Assembly (NCBI GenBank): GCA_029257335.1
Contig: JARIBV010000034.1
Span: forward strand, 17,713-81,712
Direction of reading: 5' to 3'
DNA from: Faecousia sp.
GTDB lineage: Bacteria; Bacillota; Clostridia; Oscillospirales; Oscillospiraceae
Length of the DNA: 64,000 bases
Positions 8,877 through 17,900 of this stretch are shown here, in pieces (the stretch's first letter is position 1; every line of letters begins with the position of its first letter). The notes under the pieces were generated by a model that saw only the letters and a program-made list of their open reading frames with translations, was not told the origin of the DNA and made no database searches. The position numbers were made by a program, and so were the translations under genes.

Positions 8877-10355
8877 TTAATGCTTCTTTCCGGTGAAGAA
8901 ATCCTTGATGATTCCAAAGCCGGAGGAGAAGCCGATCAGCACAATGAAAATTTCCAGCCGTCCCAGCATCATGCCGATCATTTCCACAATCAAGGTGGCG
9001 TTGTTGGTCATGGGGTTGGTAATGCCGATGGACAGGCCAACGGTGCTGATGGAGGAGGCGAAATCGAACATTGCTTCCGTGAGGGTGCAGTTTGCAGTCA
9101 CGGTCAGCAGCAAGGAACCGGCAATGTAGATCACAAGATAGGTAATAATGAAGCTGGTGGTGTCCTCGGCCAGTTCCTTGTCGATGGGGAACTTGCCCTG
9201 CGCCTTGATGTAGTGAGGAGCTTCAATATTTCTGGAAGGGGAGAGCTTTTTCCGGATATTGATGGCGGCAAGCCGCAGGGCCAGATACACTCTGGAAATC
9301 TTGATGCCGCCGGCGGTGGAACCGATGCCGCCGCCAATGATCATCATGAGAATCAGCACACCGATTGCAAAGTGGGGCCATTCGGCATAGCTCATGGTAG
9401 AGTATCCGGAAGTGGAAAGGGCGGAAACCACATCAAAGGAGGATTTTCTCAGGCCCTCAAAAAAGCTGATTCCCAACCCGTCCGCCAGGGACAGGGCGGT
9501 AATGGGAATGAAAATGGCCAGCAGGAGAAACATGAACTTGACTTCGCTCACACGGAAGAAGGACTTGACCTTTCCCTTCGCCAGCAGAATGAGGGCGGCA
9601 AAGTTGGTGGTACCGATCAGCATCAATACAATGGTGATAATTTCAATGGAAAGGCTGTTGTATTCCCCAATGCTGTTGAGCTTCGTGGAAAAGCCGCCGG
9701 TGGACAGGGAACACATACTGTGGCAAATGCTGTCAAACCAGGTCATACCGGCAATGCGATAGGCAATGGTGCCCAGTACAAGGCAGATATTATAGATGAT
9801 AAAAATTGCCTGCGCCGTCTTTTTGATATTGGGCATGATCTTGTCAGGATGGCCTTCGGCACTGTATAGGTTCATGGACTGCTTGTTGGAAATCAGAATA
9901 ATCATCATCATGATGAAGCCAAGACCGCCGCAATACTGCATAAAGCTGCGGTGAAAGAGGTAGATCATGGGGGTGATGCTCACATCCATGGCAGAAAGAC
10001 CGGTTGTGGTCCAGCCGCTGACGGCCTCAAACAGGGCCTGCACCATGGTCAGCTGGTTTCCGATCACAAAGGGCAGTGCGCCGATGAGTACGCCCCAGGC
10101 CCAGGCAAACAGAACCGTCAGACTGGATTTCCGGACAGAGGCACGCCAGTGAAATGCATCCTCCGTGTCCCGCTTTCCCAATATGCAGATCAGCAGACCC
10201 AGAAGCAAAGAGCCGCCGCCGGGAATGAGGAACGACAGGGTATATTGTGTATCCTGGGGGTACCAGGGCAGGATCAGAATGGGGGCCAGCACGAACAGGC
10301 CGATGAGGCACATCAGCTTGCCCACGCTGGAACAATCGGAAAGAATCTTTTTCAC
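8877..10355 (-). CDS. trkH: TrkH/KtrB-type potassium uptake channel subunit
   Basis: This 492-residue membrane protein is the K+-translocating subunit of a Trk/Ktr system. All four selectivity-filter P-loops are visible: GWTTTGLSAM, CSLSTGGFST, SALSTSGYST and SSISTVGLSIG. The central helix region after the third filter (IIGGGIGSTAGGIKISR) is typical of TrkH. It is the last gene of a minus-strand operon after two RCK-domain proteins (gap of 6 bases), which would form its cytoplasmic gating ring. KdpDE-like genes upstream may control it. Confidence 0.95.
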   Translation of the reverse strand: MKKILSDCSSVGKLMCLIGLFVLAPILILPWYPQDTQYTLSFLIPGGGSLLLGLLICILGKRDTEDAFHWRASVRKSSLTVLFAWAWGVLIGALPFVIGNQLTMVQALFEAVSGWTTTGLSAMDVSITPMIYLFHRSFMQYCGGLGFIMMMIILISNKQSMNLYSAEGHPDKIMPNIKKTAQAIFIIYNICLVLGTIAYRIAGMTWFDSICHSMCSLSTGGFSTKLNSIGEYNSLSIEIITIVLMLIGTTNFAALILLAKGKVKSFFRVSEVKFMFLLLAIFIPITALSLADGLGISFFEGLRKSSFDVVSALSTSGYSTMSYAEWPHFAIGVLILMMIIGGGIGSTAGGIKISRVYLALRLAAINIRKKLSPSRNIEAPHYIKAQGKFPIDKELAEDTTSFIITYLVIYIAGSLLLTVTANCTLTEAMFDFASSISTVGLSIGITNPMTNNATLIVEMIGMMLGRLEIFIVLIGFSSGFGIIKDFFTGKKH

Positions 10356-10361
10356 AAGAAG

Positions 10362-11027
10362 CTACCTCCCGGTCAATTCTTTCACGGCCGCAATTTCCTG
10401 ACCGTTGCTGGAGATGACTACCAAGGTGTCCCCGGCAAGGATCCTGGTGTCACCACGGGGGATGAGGGTGCTGTCGCCCCGGAGAATGCATCCCACAATC
10501 ACATCTTTGCTCAGGGTGATTTCCCACAGCTTCTTTCCGGCGGCGGGAGACTCTGAGGAAATGGCAATCTCAACGATCCGGATCCGGCCGGTACCAATGG
10601 AAATAATGTTGGTCATCTCATCAATGAAGGCCTGCTGCTCAATGATGCCGGTAATGGCAGAAATGGCGCAGACTACGCTGTCCACACCCATTTTATAAAA
10701 GAACTCGGTCTTTTGGGGATCGGAAACCAGGCAGACCGTCTTTTTTACATGAAATCGCTTTTTGCAAAGCTGGCTGGCCACCAGATTGTCCTCGTCTTTG
10801 GAGGTAAGAGCAATGGAGATGTCACACTCTGCGGCCTCTGCCTCGTCCAGAATAAAGGGCTTGGTGCCGTCTCCGTAAATCACGGTAAGGCCCTCGATCT
10901 CGGCCAGCTTCATGCAGTCTTCCCGATTCTCATTCACGGCGGTCACTTTGTACCCCTGACTCAGCAAAGACAAGGCCAAAGATTTGGCCTTGTTCCGTCC
11001 GCCGATCAACAATATTCTTTTTTTCAT
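10362..11027 (-). CDS. trkA: TrkA-family potassium channel regulator, RCK_N + RCK_C
   Basis: This 221-residue cytoplasmic regulator has a Rossmann RCK_N domain from residue 1 (KKRILLIGGRNKAKSLA, with GDGTKPFILDEA later) and a C-terminal RCK_C/TrkA_C domain (SPAAGKKLWEITLSKDVIVG ... LIPRGDTRILAGDTLVVI). The dinucleotide motif is G-G-R-N-K-A rather than the classic GxGxxG, so nucleotide binding may be altered. ATG 11027 overlaps the stop of the preceding RCK gene by 4 bases, a sign of translational coupling. It should pair with the neighbouring RCK protein on TrkH. Confidence 0.9.
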   Translation of the reverse strand: MKKRILLIGGRNKAKSLALSLLSQGYKVTAVNENREDCMKLAEIEGLTVIYGDGTKPFILDEAEAAECDISIALTSKDEDNLVASQLCKKRFHVKKTVCLVSDPQKTEFFYKMGVDSVVCAISAITGIIEQQAFIDEMTNIISIGTGRIRIVEIAISSESPAAGKKLWEITLSKDVIVGCILRGDSTLIPRGDTRILAGDTLVVISSNGQEIAAVKELTGR

Positions 11028-11500
11028 GCCCGCATCTCCTTCAAATCCTGGCTGTTCCGGTGGAGGTCTCCCAGGAACTTGTCGATTTCTTTCACAGACA
11101 GAACGGCGGGGCAGATGGTATCGATGCCGAATTCCCGATAGACACATTCACGCTCCGGGTCATAGAGCCTTGCAATGACATGATCCACATGGAACATATC
11201 CCGGGCAATCTGGGCAACCATGATATTGGTGTTATCGTTGTTTGTCACCGCAACTACCACGCAGGCTTTGTCGATTTCAGCTTCCTTCAGGGTCTGAAAA
11301 TCCGTGCCGTCACCTACAACGGACAGCCCTCCAAAGCTGGAAGACAGCCGCCGAAAGGAATCATTGTTCTGATCCAGAATCAGTACATTGCGCCCTGCAT
11401 CCGACAGAGTGTTGGCAAGATTGGCGCCCAGTCTGCCGCATCCCACAATGATGGTATAGGCATCCGGCTTTTTGGTCTCAAAGAAATTCATTTTAATCAT
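11024..11500 (-). CDS. TrkA N-terminal (RCK_N-only) potassium regulator
   Basis: This 158-residue protein consists of one RCK_N domain. The classical dinucleotide-binding loop I-V-G-C-G-R-L-G-A-N-L-A is intact, followed by an acidic strand end (LILDQNN) and GDGTDFQTLKEAEID. No RCK_C domain follows, unlike its 221-residue partner, so this pair looks like an asymmetric gating set. ATG 11500 has GGAGG about 9 bases upstream and shares one base with the stop of the TPR gene (TAATG). Confidence 0.88.
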   Translation of the reverse strand: MIKMNFFETKKPDAYTIIVGCGRLGANLANTLSDAGRNVLILDQNNDSFRRLSSSFGGLSVVGDGTDFQTLKEAEIDKACVVVAVTNNDNTNIMVAQIARDMFHVDHVIARLYDPERECVYREFGIDTICPAVLSVKEIDKFLGDLHRNSQDLKEMRA

Positions 11501-11895
11501 TACTTTCTCCTCCTGATCACATGGCCCACACCATGCTCGTCGTATCGGACTTCGTAGCGATCGGGCGCCTTCGCGGTGCAGTCGCTTTCTTCGTAGGCAC
11601 ATTTGCCGTTGGAATAAAAGGTGCCGTAATGAGTGAGATTCTGATTGGCAGGGGCGTATGCGGGGTCCAACGCCCAGGCGGCACGAAAATGCTTCATTGC
11701 CATGCAGTGGTCGCCTTCATGCTCCAGAACAATGCCCAGCAGATTGTGGGGTTCCGGATTATGGGGAAACGCTCCCATCGCCTTGGTAATCAGATTGGTG
11801 CACTTATGATATTCTCCGGTCATCACCAGAGTCCGGACGGTGCAGCACAGCTGGTGCAGCGCCTGTTCCTGATCCATCATAACAGCTGTATTCAT
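11500..11895 (-). CDS. TPR-like protein, first gene of the trk operon
   Basis: This 131-residue soluble protein has tetratricopeptide-like helices: ALHQLCCTVRTLVMTGEYHKCTNLI, then NPEPHNLLGIVLEHEGDHCMAMKHFRAAWALDPAYAPA, whose G/A spacing and closing D-P fit TPR repeats. The C-terminal 30 residues are charged (YEVRYDEHGVGHVIRRRK). ATG 11895 is preceded by AAGGAGGTTG at 7 bases. Its stop overlaps the next gene's start, so it is made together with the RCK proteins. A role as adaptor in K+ transport is inference from context only. Confidence 0.8.
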   Translation of the reverse strand: MNTAVMMDQEQALHQLCCTVRTLVMTGEYHKCTNLITKAMGAFPHNPEPHNLLGIVLEHEGDHCMAMKHFRAAWALDPAYAPANQNLTHYGTFYSNGKCAYEESDCTAKAPDRYEVRYDEHGVGHVIRRRK

Positions 11896-12027
11896 AGATA
11901 CAACCTCCTTCATAAGGGAATTGGCTTTGGTCCAGGGTGTGACAATCAAACCCATGGAGTTTTTCGTTCATCGGATTTCTCTGTGTCACATCGGTTCCTT
12001 TGTTGTGCCCTTATCCTACTTCTTTTC

Positions 12028-12045
12028 GTGTGAGTGTGGTGTGAG
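12028..12045. promoter_or_regulatory. Candidate response-regulator operator: 11-bp-spaced direct repeats
   Basis: GTGTGAG occurs at 12028-12034 and again at 12039-12045, an 11-bp period, as preferred by OmpR/KdpE-type dimers. It lies upstream of the trk operon and beside the kdpE-like gene. Inference only. Confidence 0.4.
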
Positions 12046-12083
12046 AGAGCGAAGCCCCATGTTAAAATCCTGTGAGGAAATAC

Positions 12084-12120
12084 AAACGCCCCGCTTCGGT
12101 TATGCCGAAACGGGGCGTTT
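12084..12120 (-). terminator. Terminator of the kdpD-kdpE operon
   Basis: A 16-bp perfect stem (arms 12084-12099 and 12105-12120, 5-base loop), with TTT in the right arm and GTATTTCC on the minus-strand side, sits just after the kdpE-like stop. Confidence 0.8.
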
Positions 12121-12129
12121 CTCCGGAAA

Positions 12130-12828
12130 TTATTCATCCACCAGGCGATATCCCACACCGATCTCTGTGAGGATATACCGGGGCTTTGCGGGGATGGGCT
12201 CGATTTTTCGCCTCAGACCCGCCATCAGGGCTCTGAGGGCCTGGGTATCTGTTCCATAGCCGATTCCGTATACCTCTTTGATGAGATACTGTGTGGTAAG
12301 TACCTTGCCCATATTTTTGAAAAACAAGGTCAGAAGGCTGTATTCCATGGGGGTAACATGGAGGGGTTCGGCCTTTATAAAGACCTGATGCTTGTCAAGG
12401 TCAATAGAAAGATCTCCCACGGAAAGGACGGGCTGCACCTGCTCCCTTCTGGATTTGTACAGATGGCGGATGGATACGCGGATCCGTGCCAGAAGCTCCG
12501 TGGCAGAGAAGGGCTTGCACAGATAATCATCCGCCCCTGCGTCCAGGGCTGCGGCCTTTTCTTTGTCCTGGTCACGGGCAGATACCACGATGATGGGCAT
12601 CTCTGACCACTCCCGGACCTTTGCGATGACATCCATGCCGTCAAAATCGGGAAGTCCCAGATCCAGGAGCATGACATCGATCCTCTGGGAAACCAGGGTG
12701 GACAAAGCCCCCTGTGCGGTTCCTGTTGTGAAATACGGAAAGCCTTCCTGCTTCAGAATGTAGGAGATATAGTTTCGGATCTGGGAGTCGTCCTCCACAA
12801 CCAGGATGGTTTCATTATGTTTTATCAT
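12130..12828 (-). CDS. kdpE: KdpE-like OmpR-family response regulator
   Basis: This 232-residue regulator has a receiver domain with the acidic pocket VVEDD, the phospho-acceptor Asp in MLLDLGLPDFDG, the switch region VVSARD and the conserved Lys in CKPF. A winged-helix DNA-binding domain follows (HVTPMEYSLLTLFFKNMGKV ... LRALMAGLRRKIEPIP ... GVGYRLVDE). The KdpE-like wording (LRVYMAQLRRK-type helix, YILTEIGVGYR) supports the name. The start ATG 12828 overlaps the sensor kinase by 14 bases. No kdpFABC genes are present; the nearby trk operon is its likely target (inference). Confidence 0.88.
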   Translation of the reverse strand: MIKHNETILVVEDDSQIRNYISYILKQEGFPYFTTGTAQGALSTLVSQRIDVMLLDLGLPDFDGMDVIAKVREWSEMPIIVVSARDQDKEKAAALDAGADDYLCKPFSATELLARIRVSIRHLYKSRREQVQPVLSVGDLSIDLDKHQVFIKAEPLHVTPMEYSLLTLFFKNMGKVLTTQYLIKEVYGIGYGTDTQALRALMAGLRRKIEPIPAKPRYILTEIGVGYRLVDE

Positions 12829-14338
12829 GGACTTGTTCCTCCAAAGGCAATGTAAAAGTAAATTTTGCACCATGGCCATGTTTGTTTTCGGCAGAAATCT
12901 GTCCGCCATGTGCCTGTACAATGGACTGGCAAATGGAAAGCCCCAGACCAACGCCCCGCTGGGCATCGGCGCTTTTTCCCCGGGTGGTGTAGAACTGCTG
13001 GAAAATATAGGGAAGATCTGCCTCAGGAATGCCTCTTCCGTTGTCCTCCACAACAAAGACGGCCAGATTCGCCCGAGAATCCCTGCTGACGGAAAGACGG
13101 ATCTCTTCGTGATCCGGGGTGTGTTTTACTGCGTTGTCCAAAAGGTTTACCAGGACCTGGCTGATGAGCCTTGCATCCATGGGCACCATAAGGATCATAT
13201 CCGGCATGGACAGAGTGATTTCACGCTGGGGGAATCTCTTTTCGATGACCTTCACCGCAACGCCCACCACCTCTTCCACCGCTTCCAGCTCTTTATACAG
13301 GGCAAAACCACCGTCTTGCAGCCTGGTGAGATTGAGAATGTTTTCCACCAGAGAATGGAGCCAGTCCGCATCTTTATAAATGCCTTTGGCCAGCTCATAG
13401 CGAAGATCTTTTTTAGGGGTCATGTCCATAATCATTTCGCTGGTTCCCATAATGCCGGACAGAGGGGTGCGAAGATCGTGGGAAATGGCCCGTAAAAGAT
13501 TTCCTCTGTAATGCTCCTGCATGGCTTCTTCCCGGATTTTTGCCTGGGTCTGCAGGCTTTCAAAACGCTCCATGGCCAGGGCGGTGCTTTCGATAATGGA
13601 GTGCAGCAGCCGTGTATGGGACTCTCCGATCTGTTCGGCGTCTTCTTTGGGAATACGCAGCACTGCCAGAATGGCATCGGTTCCGTAAATGGGAAAGTCA
13701 CAGAACTCCGGGCCGATGTCATAGGGGGCGTGCAGTCCCTCTATTCGCTTTTGCAGCTCGGTGGGACGGTCCAGCTCCCGGTGAATCAGGGTCCCGTCTT
13801 TTTTATGCTGGATGAAACCGGGCTCGGGAACCCCGCTTTCGTCAAAACAAATACAGGCGGCACTGGTAGAAAAAATCTTGCTCACGGTTTTTACGGTGAT
13901 TTCCGCAATGGCATGGACGCTCTGGGCATCGGTCAGGTGGTTGGTCATCTGGTACAGGGCATTGCTTTCGGCTTCCCGCTCTCTGGCCTGTGTGGCGGCC
14001 TGCTTTACCTTCGTGGTCAATGCGCTGGTGGTAATGGCAGTGGCGGACATAATGCAGAAGGTAATGATATAGGTAGGATCACTGACCTTCAGAGTGTAAT
14101 AGGGCTCGGTAAAGAACCAATTAAACATCAAGGTGGACAAAATCGTCGCTGCGATGCCATAGAAATGGCCGTCGGTAAATCGTGCAATGAGCAGGACCGA
14201 AAGAATGTACACTACCACAATATTGGTCGGCTGGAGATGCTGAAAGCCCAATAGAATTCCCAGGGCTGTGGCCCCTGCCAGCAGCAGAGCAGTAATGCCC
14301 GTGTTTTTAATTATTTTTTTGACTTTTTTCCGTTTCAT
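12815..14338 (-). CDS. kdpD: KdpD-like sensor histidine kinase lacking the KdpD/Usp N-terminal domains
   Basis: This 507-residue membrane kinase starts directly with the DUF4118 four-helix membrane domain (TALGILLGFQHLQPTNIVVVY ... MFNWFFTEPYYTL), as in the C-terminal half of KdpD. A GAF-like domain (about residues 130-260), the H-box AISHDLRTPLSG, the N-box VNLLDNAVKHTPD, the G-boxes VEDNGRGIPEADLPYIF and GVGLGLSIC complete it. Classical KdpD is about 900 residues, with a Walker-motif KdpD domain and a Usp domain that sense K+ status or partner proteins; both are absent here. It has its own promoter at 14409-14437 and is co-transcribed with kdpE. Confidence 0.87.
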   Translation of the reverse strand: MKRKKVKKIIKNTGITALLLAGATALGILLGFQHLQPTNIVVVYILSVLLIARFTDGHFYGIAATILSTLMFNWFFTEPYYTLKVSDPTYIITFCIMSATAITTSALTTKVKQAATQAREREAESNALYQMTNHLTDAQSVHAIAEITVKTVSKIFSTSAACICFDESGVPEPGFIQHKKDGTLIHRELDRPTELQKRIEGLHAPYDIGPEFCDFPIYGTDAILAVLRIPKEDAEQIGESHTRLLHSIIESTALAMERFESLQTQAKIREEAMQEHYRGNLLRAISHDLRTPLSGIMGTSEMIMDMTPKKDLRYELAKGIYKDADWLHSLVENILNLTRLQDGGFALYKELEAVEEVVGVAVKVIEKRFPQREITLSMPDMILMVPMDARLISQVLVNLLDNAVKHTPDHEEIRLSVSRDSRANLAVFVVEDNGRGIPEADLPYIFQQFYTTRGKSADAQRGVGLGLSICQSIVQAHGGQISAENKHGHGAKFTFTLPLEEQVHDKT

Positions 14339-14408
14339 TGTTGTGTTCCGAAAGTCTCTGCCAGAAAGAAGGGACTTCCTTGCTATGCCTTTCTACAGGA
14401 TCGTTCCT

Positions 14409-14437
14409 ATTATAAGATCGGTTTGCTCCTTTTTCAA
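14409..14437 (-). promoter_or_regulatory. Sigma-A promoter of kdpDE
   Basis: On the minus strand TTGAAA (14432-14437), 17 bases, then a perfect TATAAT (14409-14414), about 70 bases before the kinase start. Confidence 0.82.
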
Positions 14438-14936
14438 CCTTCAACCAGACTTTTCCCAGACCGGGCTATGGGGAAGTGCGGGAAGTGGAGAAAATTTTTG
14501 AGATTTTGGAAGGTCTGCCTGCGGCGCAGTGCAGAGCGTGGACTCCGGCAAAAGCCGGCGTTTATGCATAAAAAGGAGAGCAGTCCCTTTGTATCAGCAG
14601 ACCTGATTTGAAAAAGGGCGAAATAACCAACGAGTTCGTCATAAAGAAGAGAAGATAAAGGGTTTCTCCCTGTAGCGCGGATAAATGCTTCTATACTGCA
14701 TACACATGTGTGCATAATAAAAAATAGTAAAAAATAACAAAATAGCTCTTGATTTTAGTGTGTAAATCGTATACAATAGCTAGTATTCAAGCACTTTACT
14801 TCACGAATGCGGTGAAAATATCCACCGCTTTAGACAACTGCAGCAGCATAAAACGATAAGTGTATATTTGTGGCACTGCCACTGATATATGGGAAGCCCC
14901 CACAAAGGCGAAAAAAGAATGTTAGGAGCACTGAGA
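14438..14936. other. Intergenic region between kdpD and the S8 protease gene
   Basis: No gene is supported here. It holds the protease promoter (14749-14777), a short CCGGC-AAAA-GCCGG hairpin near 14543-14558, an AT-rich stretch near 14715-14745 and a small GGTG/CACC hairpin just before the protease leader. I found no riboswitch consensus in it. Confidence 0.6.
14749..14777 (+). promoter_or_regulatory. Sigma-A promoter of the S8 protease gene
   Basis: TTGATT (14749-14754), 17 bases, TACAAT (14772-14777), followed by a roughly 150-base leader to the start codon. Confidence 0.7.
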
Positions 14937-17900
14937 ATGAAGAAACAATTTGCTACCCAGCTTCTTTCCCTGATTCTGGTGTTTGCCGTGGTCGCAGGCT
15001 TTGCGGTCCCTGTCAATGCATCCGGTCTTAGCTGGAAAGAAACCGACACGCAGGTTTCTTTTGATCTGTCCGACAATAAAGTCCCTCAGATCGCTAAGGA
15101 GCCTGAGCACAGTGAGAACGACATGGTTCGTGTTTCCATCGTAATGGAAGACAAGCCTACGGTGCAGATGGGATATCCCGTTCTTGGAATTGCCCAGAAT
15201 GCTGCCGCCGTTCGCTACAGTGATTCCCTGCTGGAAAAGCAGGAAACCATGGAACAGCAGATTTCCACCCAGGTTCTGGGTGGCGATGAGCTGGATGTGG
15301 TCTGGAACATGACCTTGGTGGGCAACATGATTTCCGCCAATGTGCCCTATGGAAAGTTGGAAAAGCTGGAATCCATGGACGGAGTTAAAGAAGTGATCCT
15401 GGAGCGAGTCTATGAGCCCCAGCAGGCGACCAGAGACACTGCTCAGCCCAATATGATCACTTCCGGGAATATGATCGGCAGCGGTCCTGTCTGGGCAGAG
15501 GGCTACACCGGTGCCGGTTCCAGAATTGCCGTTGTGGATACAGGTACGGACCTGGATCATCAGTCCTTTGACAGCAAGGCATATCTTCATTCTCTGGAGC
15601 AGAACGCAAAAGAGAAGAATATGTCCGTGGAAGAGTATAAGAAGAGCCTGAATCTTATGGATGAGGCCCAGATCGCTGCGGTCCTGGACAAGCTGAATGT
15701 CCACGAAAAGAATCCTTCTGTCAAGGCCTCTGATCTGTACATGAATGAAAAGCTGTCCTATGGTTACAACTATGTGGACAACAATCTGGAACTCACCCAT
15801 GATAACGATGAGATGAGCGCTCACGGCTCTCATGTTGCAGGTATTGCTACGGCCAACCGCTATGTGCCGCAGGGGGATTCCTTTGTAGATGCGGCCGAAG
15901 CGGTTCACATGGTGGGCGTGGCTCCCGATGCTCAGCTCATTACCATGAAGGTATTTGGTGCCAAGGGCGGTGCTTACGATTCCGACTATATGGCAGCCAT
16001 TGAAGATGCCATCGTGCTGGGCTGTGATGTGGTGAACCTGTCTCTGGGCACCAGCACTGCCGGTAGCCCCTACAGTGACACCTATGCAGAATTGCTGGAT
16101 TACCTGACCAAAACCGACATTGTCGTGTCCATTTCCGCAGGTAACTCCGGTGCATGGTCCGACACTACTGCTCTGGGCAACCTTTACAGCGACGATGTCT
16201 CTTTTGACACCGCCGGTTCCCCCGGCTCCTACAAGAACGCTTTCACCGTGGCGTCTGTAGACAATGCCGGCACCTATGACTACTACTTTACAGTCGATGG
16301 CGAGAAGATCGCCTACAGTGAAAAGAATGAGTATAAGAATCGCCCCTTCCGCGAGCTGGCCGGAGAAAACACCAAGGAATATGAGTATGTCTTTGTGGAT
16401 GCTCCCGGCGCAAAGGAAGATTACGCTGGAATCGACCTCACAGACAAGATCGTTTTCTGCGCCCGTGGTACCATCAGCTTTGTAGAGAAGGCAAACACTG
16501 CTGCTTCTCTGGGTGCTGCCGGCACAGTCATCTATAACAACACCACTGGTTTTATCGGACTGGATCTTACCGGTTATGAGCACACGCAGCCCTGCGTGGG
16601 TATTTTGAAGGCCGATGCCAATGCAATCAAGAAGCATTCCGAGGCTCAAACAACTGAAGATGGCCGCACTTACTATACCGGCAAGCTTGTGGTTGAGTCC
16701 CAACAGGGAGCTGTGATGCACAACGGCATGTATACCATGAGCGCCTTCTCCTCCTGGGGCGTTCCCGGCGATCTCAGCATGAAGCCTGAGATTACCGCCC
16801 CCGGCGGCGCGATCTACTCTGTAGAGGGCCAGGTCAAAGAGACGGACCGCTATGTATATATGTCCGGTACCTCCATGGCAGCTCCTCAGATCACCGGCAT
16901 GACCGCACTGGCTGCACAGTACTTCCGTGAAACCGGTCTTGCCAAGAAAATGAATGTTTCCCCCAGAGTCCTGGCCCAGAGCCTTCTCATGTCCACTGCA
17001 GATCCTCTTCGTGAGGAAGCTGCCGGCGGCAACTACTACTCCATCCTGAATCAGGGTGCAGGCCTGGCCAAAATCGACGATGTTGTATCTGCCGATTCCT
17101 ATATCATGGTGGACGGCCAGCCCGACGGCAAGGTAAAGGCTGAGCTGGGCCATGATCCCCAGCGTACCGGCGAATACAAGTTCTCCTTCACCATCCACAA
17201 CATGACCGAGGCAGAGCAGGAGTACGCCCTCAACGCCGATGTGTTCCTTCAGAATGTACAGGCGAAGGACGGATATGAATTCCTGAATAAGCAGACCCAC
17301 ATCACCGGCAGCGAAACCGTTTTCGCCGTGGACGGAACGCCCATTGAGAATGTCAGTGTCAATTACGACCTCAACGGCGACGGAAAGACCAATGAGCTGG
17401 ATGCGGACTATCTGCTGGAGTATCTGCTGGGCAACGAGTCCGAGCTGAAGGCTGACGGAGATGTGAACGGTGACGGCACCGTCAACAGCTACGACGCCCA
17501 CGACCTTCTGGCACAGCTGAAAGATGCCATCCGTGTGGATGTGCCCGCCAGCGGAGAAAAGCAGGTAGAGGTTACCATTAAGCTTTCCGACGAGACCAAG
17601 GAATACCTGAACCAGCATAACCCCAAGGGCGGCTATGTGCAGGCATTTGTTAATGTGTATGGTTTGGCAGACGAAGAGGGCGCCACGGGAACCCAGCACG
17701 CCATCCCCGTTCTGGCTTACTATGGCGACTGGTCCGAGCCGTCTATGTACGAAAAGGGCTCCTATGCAGAATATAAGAGCGGCATGGAGCAGCCCTCTTA
17801 TCTGTCGGATGCTCATAAGAATCAGATCAACTTCCTGGGCATTGACTACAGCGATGGAAGCGAGTATGTCTATGCCGGTAACCCCATTGCACGGGATGAA

